From RPQJ01 sp963754125 (GTDB lineage Bacteria > Pseudomonadota > Gammaproteobacteria > Steroidobacterales > Steroidobacteraceae), in the NCBI GenBank assembly GCA_963754125.1, contig CAVWEX010000010.1:1-64000 (forward strand): DNA of 64,000 bases, written 5' to 3'. Below are positions 1 to 8,817 of the stretch, in pieces. The first letter of the stretch is position 1. Every line of letters begins with the position of its first letter. A program made the position numbers and the translations under genes. Below the pieces are notes generated by a model. It made no database searches and had not been told where the DNA came from. It was given only the letters and a program-made list of their open reading frames with translations.

Positions 1-1554
1 AGCAACTATTACCAGTTCGTGACGATGCACGGGATGATCATGGTGATCTACCTGCTGACGGCGCTGTTCCTCGGCGGATTCGGCAATTACCTGATTCCGC
101 TGATGTGCGGTGCGCGCGACATGGTCTTCCCGTACCTGAACATGGTGAGCTACTGGGTGTACCTGCTCGCCGTGCTGGTGCTGGTCGCGAGTTTCTTCGT
201 TCCGGGCGGTCCGACGGGAGCAGGCTGGACGCTCTACCCACCGCAGTCGATCCTCCCCGGCTCGCCAGGAGCGGACTGGGGCATCACGCTGATGCTGGTG
301 TCGCTCGTCATTTTCATCATCGGCTTCACGATGGGCGGCCTGAACTACGTCGTGACCGTACTGCAGGCGCGGTGCCGCGGCATGACGCTCATGCGCATGC
401 CGTTGTCGGTCTGGGGCATCTTCACGGCCACCATTCTCGCTCTGCTCGCCTTCCCGGCACTGCTCGTGAGTGCGATCATGATGGCGCTCGACAACCACCT
501 CGGTACGAGCTTCTTCATGCCGGCGATCATGTCGCTGGGCGACCCGACGGAGCACAGCGGCGGCAGCCCGCTGCTGTTCCAGCACCTCTTCTGGTTCTTC
601 GGGCATCCCGAGGTCTACATCGTCGCGCTGCCGGCGTTCGGGATCGTCTCGGATCTGATCAGCATCCACGCTCGCCGTCACATCTTCGGGTATCGAATGA
701 TGGTCTGGGCGATCCTGGCAATCGGCGTGCTGAGCTTCGTGGTCTGGGCCCACCACATGTACGTGAGCGGAATGAATCCCTACTTCGGGTTCTTCTTCGC
801 CACGACGACCCTGATCATCGCGATACCGACTGCCATCAAGGTCTACAACTGGGTGCTCACCCTGTGGCGCGGTGACGTTCACCTCACGATCCCGATGCTG
901 TTCGCGATCGGGTTCGTGTTCACGTTCATCAACGGCGGTCTCACCGGACTGTTCCTCGGCAACGTGACCGTGGACGTACCGCTCTCCGATACGTTCTTCG
1001 TCGTCGCCCACTTCCACATGGTGATGGGCGTATCGCCGGTGCTGGTCGTTTGCGGCGCGATCTACCACTGGTACCCGAAAATGACCGGCCGCATGGCCAA
1101 CGAAACGCTCGGCCGGCTGCACTTCTGGCTCACGTTCATCGGCACCTACGCGATCTTCCTGCCGATGCACTACCTCGGCATCCTCGGCCTGCCGCGCCGC
1201 TATTTCGCAATGGGCGACACCTACTTCATCCCCGACTCGGTTCAGTCGATGAACGCCGCGATCAGCATCGCCTCGCTGTTCGTCGCTGCGGCACAGCTGA
1301 TCTTCCTGTTCAACCTCGTGTGGAGCCTCAGGCACGGCAAGCCCGCAGGCGGCAATCCCTGGCGGGCGACCTCGCTCGAGTGGCAGACGCCGGAGACGCC
1401 GCCGCGCCACGGCAACTGGGGTCCCGAGCTGCCTGTCGTCTACCGCTGGGCCTACGAATTCGGGGCGCCCGGCAACAAGGAAGACTTCGTGCCGCAGAAC
1501 CAGCCGCCCGAGGCACACGCCGCCGGCGCTGCCGGCCATGGACGCCACGTGTGA
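1..1554 (+). CDS. ctaD: Cytochrome c oxidase subunit I, 5'-truncated by window edge
   Basis: Catalytic heme-copper subunit of an aerobic terminal oxidase, reducing O2 to water and pumping protons. The frame is open from base 1, so the first membrane helix and true start lie outside the window. Visible hallmarks are the heme a ligand in TMHG near the start, the CuB/cross-linked Tyr motif GHPEVY, WAHHMY (CuB histidines) and VAHFHMVMG (heme ligands). GHPEV is the A1-type signature. The His-rich tail (AHAAGAAGHGRHV) is unusual. It overlaps the next gene by four bases (GTGA). This is a different oxidase from the one at 21.3 kb: the two proteins diverge clearly in sequence and have different partner genes. 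Confidence 0.95.
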   Translation, partial: SNYYQFVTMHGMIMVIYLLTALFLGGFGNYLIPLMCGARDMVFPYLNMVSYWVYLLAVLVLVASFFVPGGPTGAGWTLYPPQSILPGSPGADWGITLMLVSLVIFIIGFTMGGLNYVVTVLQARCRGMTLMRMPLSVWGIFTATILALLAFPALLVSAIMMALDNHLGTSFFMPAIMSLGDPTEHSGGSPLLFQHLFWFFGHPEVYIVALPAFGIVSDLISIHARRHIFGYRMMVWAILAIGVLSFVVWAHHMYVSGMNPYFGFFFATTTLIIAIPTAIKVYNWVLTLWRGDVHLTIPMLFAIGFVFTFINGGLTGLFLGNVTVDVPLSDTFFVVAHFHMVMGVSPVLVVCGAIYHWYPKMTGRMANETLGRLHFWLTFIGTYAIFLPMHYLGILGLPRRYFAMGDTYFIPDSVQSMNAAISIASLFVAAAQLIFLFNLVWSLRHGKPAGGNPWRATSLEWQTPETPPRHGNWGPELPVVYRWAYEFGAPGNKEDFVPQNQPPEAHAAGAAGHGRHV

Positions 1555-2246
1555 ACCTCGCCGTCGCCACCGTCGCGCTGCTTGCGGGCATCTTCGTCTG
1601 GTGGCTGGCCGCGAGGCGGTTGACCACCAGGTCGTGGGAAGCGCAGGGCTCGTTCGACGGCCGGGACGCTGCCGGCATGAGCGCGCGACCTGCCTCGGCG
1701 CGGGTCGGCCTGTGGGTGTTCATGGGCGTGGCGACCTCGTTTTTCACGCTGTTCATTACCGCTTATTTCCTGCGCATGAGCCCCCACCTCGTGCAGGACA
1801 TTGCGCTTCGGGACTGGCGTCCCGTCGCGGAGCCGGGGATCCTGTGGTTCAACACCGCAGTCCTCGTGTTGAGCAGCGTCGCCATGCAGCTGGCGCGCGT
1901 CTCGATCGGTCGGGGACAGGTGGTGCCTGCGCGCTTCGGGCTGATCGCGGGCGGTGCATTCGCGCTCGCGTTCCTCGCGGGCCAGTGGATTGCATGGCGG
2001 CAACTGCAGGCGGCCGGCTACTACGCGGCCGGCAATCCGGCGAATGCGTTCTTCTATGTGCTGACCGGACTGCACGGACTGCACCTGCTCGGCGGGCTCG
2101 TCGTCTGGAGTCGGACGGCAGCGAGGCTGTCGCGCAGCAGCGCGAGTCCCGGCGCGCTGCGACTCGGCGTCGAGCTGTGCACCGTCTACTGGCATTACCT
2201 GCTGGTCGTCTGGCTGGTGCTGTTCGGCCTGCTCATGTTCACCTGA
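1551..2246 (+). CDS. Divergent cytochrome c oxidase subunit III-like protein
   Basis: Predicted 231-residue inner-membrane protein of the heme-copper oxidase subunit III superfamily. About six hydrophobic helices are visible. The motifs FYVLTGLHGLHLLGG and YWHYLLVVWLVLF match the conserved helix V and C-terminal helix of subunit III. The GTG start at 1551 overlaps the subunit I stop, implying translational coupling. A second subunit III-type gene follows at once, so this operon carries two. Subunit III stabilises the catalytic core and proton uptake. Why two are needed is not known from sequence. Confidence 0.8.
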   Translation: MNLAVATVALLAGIFVWWLAARRLTTRSWEAQGSFDGRDAAGMSARPASARVGLWVFMGVATSFFTLFITAYFLRMSPHLVQDIALRDWRPVAEPGILWFNTAVLVLSSVAMQLARVSIGRGQVVPARFGLIAGGAFALAFLAGQWIAWRQLQAAGYYAAGNPANAFFYVLTGLHGLHLLGGLVVWSRTAARLSRSSASPGALRLGVELCTVYWHYLLVVWLVLFGLLMFT

Positions 2247-2267
2247 CCTGAAGGGATGCGGACGCCC

Positions 2268-2963
2268 ATGGCAGTCGACGTCATGACGAGTTCGATCGAG
2301 CCCGCCGGCATCGACGAGGGCATGCCTGGCGTGGTCACCGACCTGGCCTCCGACAAGCAGGCCTTCGCCGTGCCATGGGGCAAGGCGATGATGTGGATCT
2401 TCCTGCTCAGCGACACGTTCATCTTCGCCAGCTTCCTGACGGCGTACATGCACGTGCGGATGACGACGACCGATCCCTGGCCGAGCTCGAGCGAAGTGTT
2501 CGCGCTCACGATCGGCGGCGCCCACATTCCGCTGGTGCTGATCGCGATCATGACCTTCATCCTGATCAGCAGCAGCGGAACGATGGCGATGGCCGTGAAC
2601 TACGGCTACCGTCGCAATCGCGGCCGCACCGCGTCGCTGATGCTGATCACGGCCGCGTTCGGCACCGTCTTCGTCGGCATGCAGGCGTTCGAGTGGACCA
2701 AGCTGATCGTGGAGGAGGGAATCCGCCCGTGGGGCAACCCGCTGGGAGCTGCGCAGTTCGGCTCCGCGTTCTTCATGATCACCGGGTTCCACGGGCTGCA
2801 CGTTTCGGCGGGCGTGATCTACCTCACGGTCGTCGCCCTCAAGGTCTGGCGCGGGGACTACGAGCGCTCGGGCAATTACGAGATCGTGGAGATCGCGGGC
2901 CTCTACTGGCACTTCGTCGACCTGGTCTGGGTGTTCATCTTCGCGTTCTTCTATCTCTGGTAG
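2268..2963 (+). CDS. ctaE: Cytochrome c oxidase subunit III
   Basis: Second subunit III-type protein of the first oxidase operon, about 231 residues with five or more membrane helices. FMITGFHGLHVSAGVIY and GLYWHFVDLVWVFIFAFFYLW are the classic helix V and C-terminal motifs, closer to canonical CoxC than the preceding gene. An ATG at 2256 is in frame, but the only Shine-Dalgarno-like run (GAAGGG, 2250-2255) abuts it with no spacer. The ATG at 2268 (MAVDVM), 12 bases downstream of that run, is preferred. Start confidence is moderate. Confidence 0.88.
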   Translation: MAVDVMTSSIEPAGIDEGMPGVVTDLASDKQAFAVPWGKAMMWIFLLSDTFIFASFLTAYMHVRMTTTDPWPSSSEVFALTIGGAHIPLVLIAIMTFILISSSGTMAMAVNYGYRRNRGRTASLMLITAAFGTVFVGMQAFEWTKLIVEEGIRPWGNPLGAAQFGSAFFMITGFHGLHVSAGVIYLTVVALKVWRGDYERSGNYEIVEIAGLYWHFVDLVWVFIFAFFYLW

Positions 2964-2971
2964 GAGGGGTC

Positions 2972-3289
2972 ATGTCAGCGAGGCAAGCGACCGAGCACCC
3001 GATCAGCGTCTACCTGTGGATCTGGCTCCTGCTGTTCATCCTGAGTGCGTTCTCCTACATGGTCGACTACCTGCACGTGCAGGGAATTCTCCGCTGGACC
3101 CTGATCATCGTGTTCATGCTGCTGAAGGCAGGCCTGATCGTCGCCGTCTTCATGCACATGAAATGGGAACGACTGGCGCTCAAGCTCGCCATCCTGGTGC
3201 CACCGCTGTGCCTGCTGGTACTGATCGGATTGATGGCGATCGAAGGCGACTACACGTTTGTCACCCGGTCGGGAGCGTTCTCGAACTGA
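2972..3289 (+). CDS. Cytochrome c oxidase subunit IV family protein
   Basis: Predicted 105-residue protein with three hydrophobic segments, roughly residues 11-30, 40-62 and 70-92. FMLLKAGLIVAVFMHMKWE is typical of the prokaryotic subunit IV (CyoD/CtaF-like) family, which closes many oxidase operons and assists CuB-site assembly or stability. A strong Shine-Dalgarno (GGAGGGG, 2963-2969) precedes the ATG and overlaps the end of the subunit III gene. It is the last gene of the first oxidase operon; the next gene is functionally unrelated. Confidence 0.85.
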   Translation: MSARQATEHPISVYLWIWLLLFILSAFSYMVDYLHVQGILRWTLIIVFMLLKAGLIVAVFMHMKWERLALKLAILVPPLCLLVLIGLMAIEGDYTFVTRSGAFSN

Positions 3290-3357
3290 CGGCCCGGTTC
3301 ACCGTACACTGCGGGCTCCACCCCTCAAGCATCGGTTCGCCGAAACGGAGTCCGCTC

Positions 3358-3738
3358 GTGTCCCGCACGCCCATCCACACCCCTCGCGCCCCGCAGGCCA
3401 TCGGCACGTATTCGCAGGCGATCCGCGCCGGCGACACGGTGTATCTGTCCGGGCAGATCCCGCTCGACCCCGCCACCGGCGAACTGGTCGCCGGCGACAT
3501 GGAAGCGCAGGTGCGGCGCGTGTTCGAGAACCTCAAGGCGGTGTGCGAGGCGGCGGGCGCCGACTTGTCGCAGGTCGTGAAGCTCACCGTCTATCTCACC
3601 GATCTCGCGCACTTCGCGCTGGTGAACCGGGTGATGGCGGAGTACTTCAGCCAGCCCTACCCGGCGCGCGCCGCGGTGGGCGTGGCCGCGCTGCCGAAGG
3701 GCGCCGCCGTCGAGATGGACGGCATCCTCGCGTTGTGA
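3358..3738 (+). CDS. ridA: RidA family reactive intermediate deaminase
   Basis: 126-residue cytosolic enzyme that hydrolyses reactive 2-aminoacrylate/enamine intermediates released by PLP enzymes. AIGTYSQAIRAGDTVYLSGQIP and the C-terminal PARAAVGVAALPKGAAVEMDGI are the family signatures, including the conserved Arg that binds the substrate carboxylate and the late Glu. The GTG start is chosen because GGAG (3347-3350) lies seven bases upstream and the protein then has the usual length. A TACACT hexamer at 3305-3310 could be a -10 element. Proximity to recG recalls the spoT-ridA-recG neighbourhood of other gammaproteobacteria. Confidence 0.93.
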   Translation: MSRTPIHTPRAPQAIGTYSQAIRAGDTVYLSGQIPLDPATGELVAGDMEAQVRRVFENLKAVCEAAGADLSQVVKLTVYLTDLAHFALVNRVMAEYFSQPYPARAAVGVAALPKGAAVEMDGILAL

Positions 3739-3781
3739 GCCAGGGTCGCGACCCGCGCCGTGATCCCGTCGTGAAACCGTC

Positions 3782-5872
3782 GTGAGCCTGATGGCGCCGC
3801 CGCTCGAGGAGCGGCCCGTCACCAGCCTGCGCGGCGTGGGCGACGCCCTCGCCGTGACACTCGAGCGGCTCGGCCTGCGCACCGTGCAGGACGTGCTGTT
3901 CCACCTGCCGCTGCGCTACGAGGACCGCACGCGGGTCGTCCCGATCGGCACGCTGCGCGCGGGCGACCGTGCCGTGGTCGAGGGCGAGGTGCAGCTCGCC
4001 GAGGTGGTGTTCCGGCGCCGCCGCGCCCTGCTCTGCCGGATCGCCGACGGCTCGGGCTTCCTCACGCTGCGCTTCTTCCACTTCTCGGCCGCGCAGCAGG
4101 AGTCGCTCGCGCGCGGTGCGCGCCTGCGCTGCTTCGGCGAGGCCCGGCCCGGGCCGGCCGGCCTCGAGATCGTCCATCCCGAGTACCGCAAGATCACGCC
4201 CGGCGCGCCCTCGCCGGCCGACGAGGGCCTCACGCCCGTGTACCCGACCACCGAGGGCGTGCAGCAGGGACGGATGCGCCTGCTGACCGGCCTTGCGCTC
4301 GCGCAGCTGCCGGGCGGCGGGCTGCGCGACTGGGTGACGCCCGAGGTGCTGGGCACGGTGGGACTGCCGTCCCTCGAGGCGGCGCTCGGCTACGTGCACC
4401 GGCCGCCGCCGCACGCCGACATCGAGGCGCTGAACGCCGGCCGGCACCCGGCGCAGCGCCGCCTCGCCTTCGAGGAATTGCTCGCCCACCAGATCAGCCT
4501 GCGCCAGCTCCGGCAGGCGGCCGACCGCGACGACGCCTGGCCGCTCCCGCCGCGGACGGACCTCGTCGAGCGCTGCCTCGAGCGGCTGCCCTTCAGCCTC
4601 ACCGGCGCGCAGCGCCGCGCCTGGGACGAGATCCAGGGCGACCTCGCACGCGAGCATCCGATGATGCGGCTGGTGCAGGGCGACGTGGGCTCGGGCAAGA
4701 CGGTGGTGGCGGCGCTCGCGGCGCTGCGCGCCGTCGAGGACGGCGCACAGGCGGCGGTGATGGCGCCCACCGAGCTGCTCGCCGATCAGCACGCCCGAAA
4801 TTTCCTGGGCTGGCTCGAGCCGCTCGGCGTGCGCGTGGGCCTGCTCACCGGGCGCCTCACCGGCCGGGCGCGGGCGGCCCTGACCCACGACCTCGCGGGC
4901 GGGGCGGTACAGGTCGCGGTCGGCACCCACGCACTGTTCCAGGAGGGCGTGGCCTTCGACCGGCTCGCGCTGATGATCGTGGACGAGCAGCACCGCTTCG
5001 GCGTGCACCAGCGCGTGCAGCTGCGGGAGAAGGGTCGCACCGACGGTCGCTTCCCGCACCAGCTCGTCATGACGGCGACGCCGATCCCGCGCACGCTGGC
5101 GATGACGGCCTACGCCGACCTCGACGTCTCGGTCATCGACGAGCTGCCGCCGGGTCGCACGCCGGTGCGCACCGTGGTGCTGCCCGACGCGCGACGCGAC
5201 GAAGTCGTCGCCCGGATCGACGCCGCCTGCAGCGCCGGGCGCCAGGCGTACTGGGTGTGCCCGCTGATCGACGAGTCGGAGAGCGTGCGCCACCAGGCGG
5301 CCGAGGAGACCGCCGCGGCGCTCGCCACCGCGCTGCCCGGAGTCCGAATCGGGCTCGTGCACGGGCGCATGCCCGGCAAGCGCAAGGACGCCGTGATGAG
5401 CGCGTTCAAGGGGGGCGACCTCGACCTGCTGGTCGCCACCACGGTCATCGAGGTGGGCGTGGACGTACCGAACGCGAGCCTGATGATCATCGAGAATGCC
5501 GAGCGCATGGGCCTCGCGCAGCTGCACCAGCTGCGCGGCCGGGTCGGCCGCGGCACCGTGGAGAGCACCTGCGTGCTGCTCTACGCGCCGCCGCTGACCC
5601 CCATCGCCCGCGAGCGGCTCGGGGTGCTGCGCGACACCAGCGACGGCTTCGAGGTGGCGCGGCGCGACCTCGAGCTGCGCGGCCCGGGCGAGCTGCTCGG
5701 CACGCGGCAGACCGGCCTGATGCAGCTGCGGGTCGCCGACCTGGTGCGCGACTCCGACCTGCTGCCGGGGGTCCAGCGGGCGGCCGATTTGATGCTGCGC
5801 GGCCCAGAGGCCAACATAGCGGCGTTGCTGCGCCGCTGGGTCAGGGACGGCGAGCGCTTCGGCAAGGTTTGA
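3782..5872 (+). CDS. recG: ATP-dependent DNA helicase RecG
   Basis: 696-residue superfamily 2 helicase that remodels stalled forks and branch-migrates Holliday junctions. The N-terminal wedge/OB domain (about residues 1-250) is followed by Walker A GDVGSGKT (near 300), the DEQH box in DEQHRFG (near 400), TATPIPRT (motif III), HGRMPGKRKD and the C-terminal QLRGRVGRG motif. Length matches the family. The GTG start at 3782 is used; an ATG three codons later at 3791 is an alternative. No frameshift is present. Confidence 0.96.
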   Translation: MSLMAPPLEERPVTSLRGVGDALAVTLERLGLRTVQDVLFHLPLRYEDRTRVVPIGTLRAGDRAVVEGEVQLAEVVFRRRRALLCRIADGSGFLTLRFFHFSAAQQESLARGARLRCFGEARPGPAGLEIVHPEYRKITPGAPSPADEGLTPVYPTTEGVQQGRMRLLTGLALAQLPGGGLRDWVTPEVLGTVGLPSLEAALGYVHRPPPHADIEALNAGRHPAQRRLAFEELLAHQISLRQLRQAADRDDAWPLPPRTDLVERCLERLPFSLTGAQRRAWDEIQGDLAREHPMMRLVQGDVGSGKTVVAALAALRAVEDGAQAAVMAPTELLADQHARNFLGWLEPLGVRVGLLTGRLTGRARAALTHDLAGGAVQVAVGTHALFQEGVAFDRLALMIVDEQHRFGVHQRVQLREKGRTDGRFPHQLVMTATPIPRTLAMTAYADLDVSVIDELPPGRTPVRTVVLPDARRDEVVARIDAACSAGRQAYWVCPLIDESESVRHQAAEETAAALATALPGVRIGLVHGRMPGKRKDAVMSAFKGGDLDLLVATTVIEVGVDVPNASLMIIENAERMGLAQLHQLRGRVGRGTVESTCVLLYAPPLTPIARERLGVLRDTSDGFEVARRDLELRGPGELLGTRQTGLMQLRVADLVRDSDLLPGVQRAADLMLRGPEANIAALLRRWVRDGERFGKV

Positions 5873-5891
5873 GTCGGCCCGCACGGACCCC

Positions 5892-6797
5892 ATGCGCAAC
5901 GCCACAGACGTCGACCGGAAATCGAGCGCCGAACGGCCGCCGTCGCGGCTGCGCGAGTACGCGCGGCTGATGCGCCTCGACCGGCCGATCGGCATCTGGC
6001 TGCTGCTGTGGCCCGTGCTGTGGGCGCTGTGGCTCTCCGCCGACGGACACCCGGACGAGCGGCTGTTCGTGATCTTCGTGATCGGCACCTTCGTGATGCG
6101 CTCGGCCGGCTGCGTCATGAACGACTTCGCCGACCGCGAGTTCGACCCGCACGTGCGGCGCACGGCCGACCGGCCGCTGGCGCGCCAGTCGGTGTCGCCG
6201 GCGGAGGCGCTCGGGCTGTTCGCCGTGCTCGGACTCATCGCGCTCGCGCTGGTGATCCCGCTCAACCGCCCGACGCAGGTGCTCGCGCTGATCGGTGGCG
6301 TGCTGGCCGTGACCTACCCGTTCCTCAAGCGCTTCTTCTCGTTGCCCCAGGCCTACCTCGGCGCGGCCTTCGGCTGGTCGGTGCCGATGGCGTACGCGGC
6401 GCAGACGGGCTCGGTGCCGCCGGAGGCCTGGGGGCTGTTCCTGTCCGTGGTGCTGTGGACCACCGCCTACGACACCATGTACGCGATGGTGGACCGCGAG
6501 GACGACCTCGTGATCGGCATCCGCTCCTCGGCCATCCTGTTCGGGCGCTGGGACCGCGTGGTGATCGCGGCGCTGCAGGCCGGCGCGCTCGGCGGCCTCG
6601 CGCTCGTCGGCTGGATGACGTCGCTGGGGCGCTGGTTCTGGGCGGGGCTGCTCACGGCCGCGGTGCTCGCCGTCCACCAGCAGCGGCTGATCCGCGACCG
6701 CGAGCCCGCCGCCTGCTTCCGGGCCTTCCTGAACAACAACCTGTTCGGGCTCGTGGTGTTCGCGGGAATCGCGCTCGACTACGTGTTCCGCGCCTGA
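5892..6797 (+). CDS. ubiA: 4-hydroxybenzoate polyprenyltransferase
   Basis: 301-residue integral membrane prenyltransferase of ubiquinone synthesis. It attaches the polyprenyl chain to 4-hydroxybenzoate. Two Asp-rich prenyl-diphosphate/Mg2+ sites are visible: NDFADREFDPHVRRTADRPL (near residue 75) and DTMYAMVDREDD (near 195). About eight to nine hydrophobic helices follow. It starts 20 bases after recG and ends 12 bases before the convergent antiporter gene. It supplies the quinone pool for the respiratory genes on both sides. Confidence 0.95.
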   Translation: MRNATDVDRKSSAERPPSRLREYARLMRLDRPIGIWLLLWPVLWALWLSADGHPDERLFVIFVIGTFVMRSAGCVMNDFADREFDPHVRRTADRPLARQSVSPAEALGLFAVLGLIALALVIPLNRPTQVLALIGGVLAVTYPFLKRFFSLPQAYLGAAFGWSVPMAYAAQTGSVPPEAWGLFLSVVLWTTAYDTMYAMVDREDDLVIGIRSSAILFGRWDRVVIAALQAGALGGLALVGWMTSLGRWFWAGLLTAAVLAVHQQRLIRDREPAACFRAFLNNNLFGLVVFAGIALDYVFRA

Positions 6798-6809
6798 GGC
6801 GCCTCGGGC

Positions 6810-8507
6810 CTACGGCGACCCGCGCTGCGCCATCACCACGAGCAGCACCAGGATCACCGTGACCCACAGCGTCATGCTGCCCGTGGGCCAGGTCTGCGCC
6901 AGCGCGCCGTGGGGCCGGAACCAGCCCTGCAGCCGCTCCGCGAGCGACGCGCCGGAGCGTCCCCAGACCCGCTCGAGCAGGCGGCCGAGCTGCTGCCATA
7001 CGGCCAGCACGCCGGCGGCCATGCGCGGCACCAGCACGCGGTAGAGCCAGTCGAGGTCGAGGGTGACGGTCCGCGTGCGCGCCATCGCCGGCAGCATCAC
7101 GAAGAACGCGAGGCCGGCGAACAGCAGCAGCTGCAACTGGCTGACCACGTGCGGGCCCGTGTAGGGCGCGTAGTCCACCGCGTACGGCAGCAGCGGGTAG
7201 AGCAGGCCGGGAAAGCAGCCGAGCACGATGCAGGCGGCCGCGAACAGCAGCATCGCCGCGCGCATGTTCCAGGGCGGGTCGGCGGGACGCAGCCCCGAGT
7301 CCTTGTGGAAGAACACGAACCACGGGAACTTGATGCCCGCGTGCAGGAACACGCCGGCCGAGGCCGCCGTGAGCAGGTACCACACGACCACCATGCCCTG
7401 CTGGGCCGCGCCTTCGCTGATCAGCGACTTGGTGACGAACCCCGAGGTGAACGGGAAGGCCGAGATGGCGAGCGCGCCGACGATGCCGCAGGCGGTCGTG
7501 ATGCGGCATGGACTGGTAGAGGCCGCCGAGGTCCGTGCACTTGCGCCGTCCGGTCTGGTAGAGCACCGCGCCCGCGCTCATGAACAGCAGCGCCTTGTAG
7601 ATGATGTGTGCGAAGGCGTGCGCGGCGGCGCCGTTCAGCGCCATCTCGGTGCCGATGCCGACGCCGCAGACCATGAAGCCCACCTGGTTCACGATCGAGT
7701 AGGCGAGGATGCGCCGCATGTCGTTCTCGAGCAGCGCATAGATGATCCCGTAGAAGATCATGAACAGGCCGATCCAGATCAGGATCTCGGCGCCCGGGAA
7801 CAGCAGGATCAACGCGAGCACCGCCGTCTTGGTGGTGAAGGCGGAGAGGAACACGCTGCCGAAGGGGCTGGCCTCGGGGTAGGCGTCGGACAGCCAGGCG
7901 CTCACCGGCGGCGCGGCCGCGTTGACGAGCACGCCCGCGAGCACGATCCAGGCGTCCAACGGTGTCGAGGTCCAGCGGCCGGATGTCGATGGACCCGGTG
8001 TGGACCATGACCCCTTCGATGCCGATCTTGAGGACCACGCCCCCGACGAGGTGCATGAGCGCATAGCGCACGCCGGCCCGCCGCGCCGCGTCCGTGCCGC
8101 CGCACCACACGACCACCGTCGAGAAGATGGCCATGAACTCCCAGAACATGAACATCGTGATCAGGTCGCCGGCGAAGCTCACGCCGACGGCGCCGGCGGC
8201 ATAGGCGTAGCCGGCCGACAGCTCCGTCCAGCGCGCCTGGCGGAGCCCGAACAGGCCGCCGGCGAACGCCATGATTGCGAACACCGTGGCGAACAGGCGC
8301 TGCAGCCTGCCCGCCTCCACCAGCTCGATCGGGTAGCCGAGGAACTGCGTGGTGAGGAGCACGCCGTCCGGCAGCCGCCAGATAGCCCACAGCGTCAGCG
8401 AGCGGCGCGAGCAGCACGATCACGGGCCGGATCGCCGGCCGCGCGACCGCGATCAGGAACGCCCCGAGGATCAGGATGACGGCCGGCGGGAACGACAGCT
8501 CAATCAC
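6810..8507 (-). CDS. MrpD/NuoL-type proton antiporter subunit, third copy (three frameshifts)
   Basis: About 564 residues after removing three extra bases, near 8400, 7960 and 7506. Reading order: start MIELSFPPAVILILG, then LLTTQFLGYPIELVEAG, then AWIVLAGVLVNAA, then TTACGIVGALAISAFP. It is a polytopic proton-translocating subunit of the NuoL/M/N-MrpA/D superfamily. Key residues include the helix-5 Glu (MFMFWEFMAIF) and the Lys in AFTTKTAVLAL. The C-terminus extends past the core with an amphipathic stretch and a last hydrophobic helix, reminiscent of the lateral helix of NuoL/MrpA. The GTG start overlaps the preceding small gene by eight bases. It is the last gene of the Mrp-like operon and may replace the MrpA N-terminal pump domain. 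Confidence 0.85.
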
Positions 8508-8817
8508 GCCCGCGCTCCTCGCCCGCGGGCGGCTCCGGCGTCCCGGGGTAATAGTCGTCGGGGCGCTTCAGGAAGAAGCCGAGGCCCTTGGCGAACAGCA
8601 CCATGCCGATGCAGGCCAGGAAGCCATAGCCGGCGTGGAAGCCGAACCAGCCCTCGACGCGGAAGCGCGGGTGCATGTGCACGAAGGCTTCTGCCACGAC
8701 CGTGAGGGCGAGAACGAAAGCGAAGGCCACCCACAGCCGGCGGAGGGTCGCGGGCCGGCTGAGCCAGTGGCCCTGCGGCGCGGGCGGAGCCTGCCGGTCG
8801 CGGTCGTCGGTGCTCAT
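8500..8817 (-). CDS. Small membrane protein within the antiporter operon, family not recognised
   Basis: 105 residues starting MSTDDRDRQAPPAPQ. Two hydrophobic segments are visible (VAFAFVLALTVVAEAFV and AGYGFLACIGMVLFAKGLGFF) separated by HMHPRFRVEGW, with a charged, Pro-rich tail. The ATG overlaps the upstream MrpD-like stop (ATGA), and its end overlaps the next MrpD-like gene, so it is translationally embedded between two pump subunits. No named Mrp subunit matches. An accessory or assembly role in the complex is inference from position only. Confidence 0.75.
   Translation of the reverse strand: MSTDDRDRQAPPAPQGHWLSRPATLRRLWVAFAFVLALTVVAEAFVHMHPRFRVEGWFGFHAGYGFLACIGMVLFAKGLGFFLKRPDDYYPGTPEPPAGEERGRD

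Noticed and set aside
3647..6265. Long minus-strand open frame opposite recG and ubiA
   Set aside because: Antisense shadow of recG; composition is biased and no motif was recognised.
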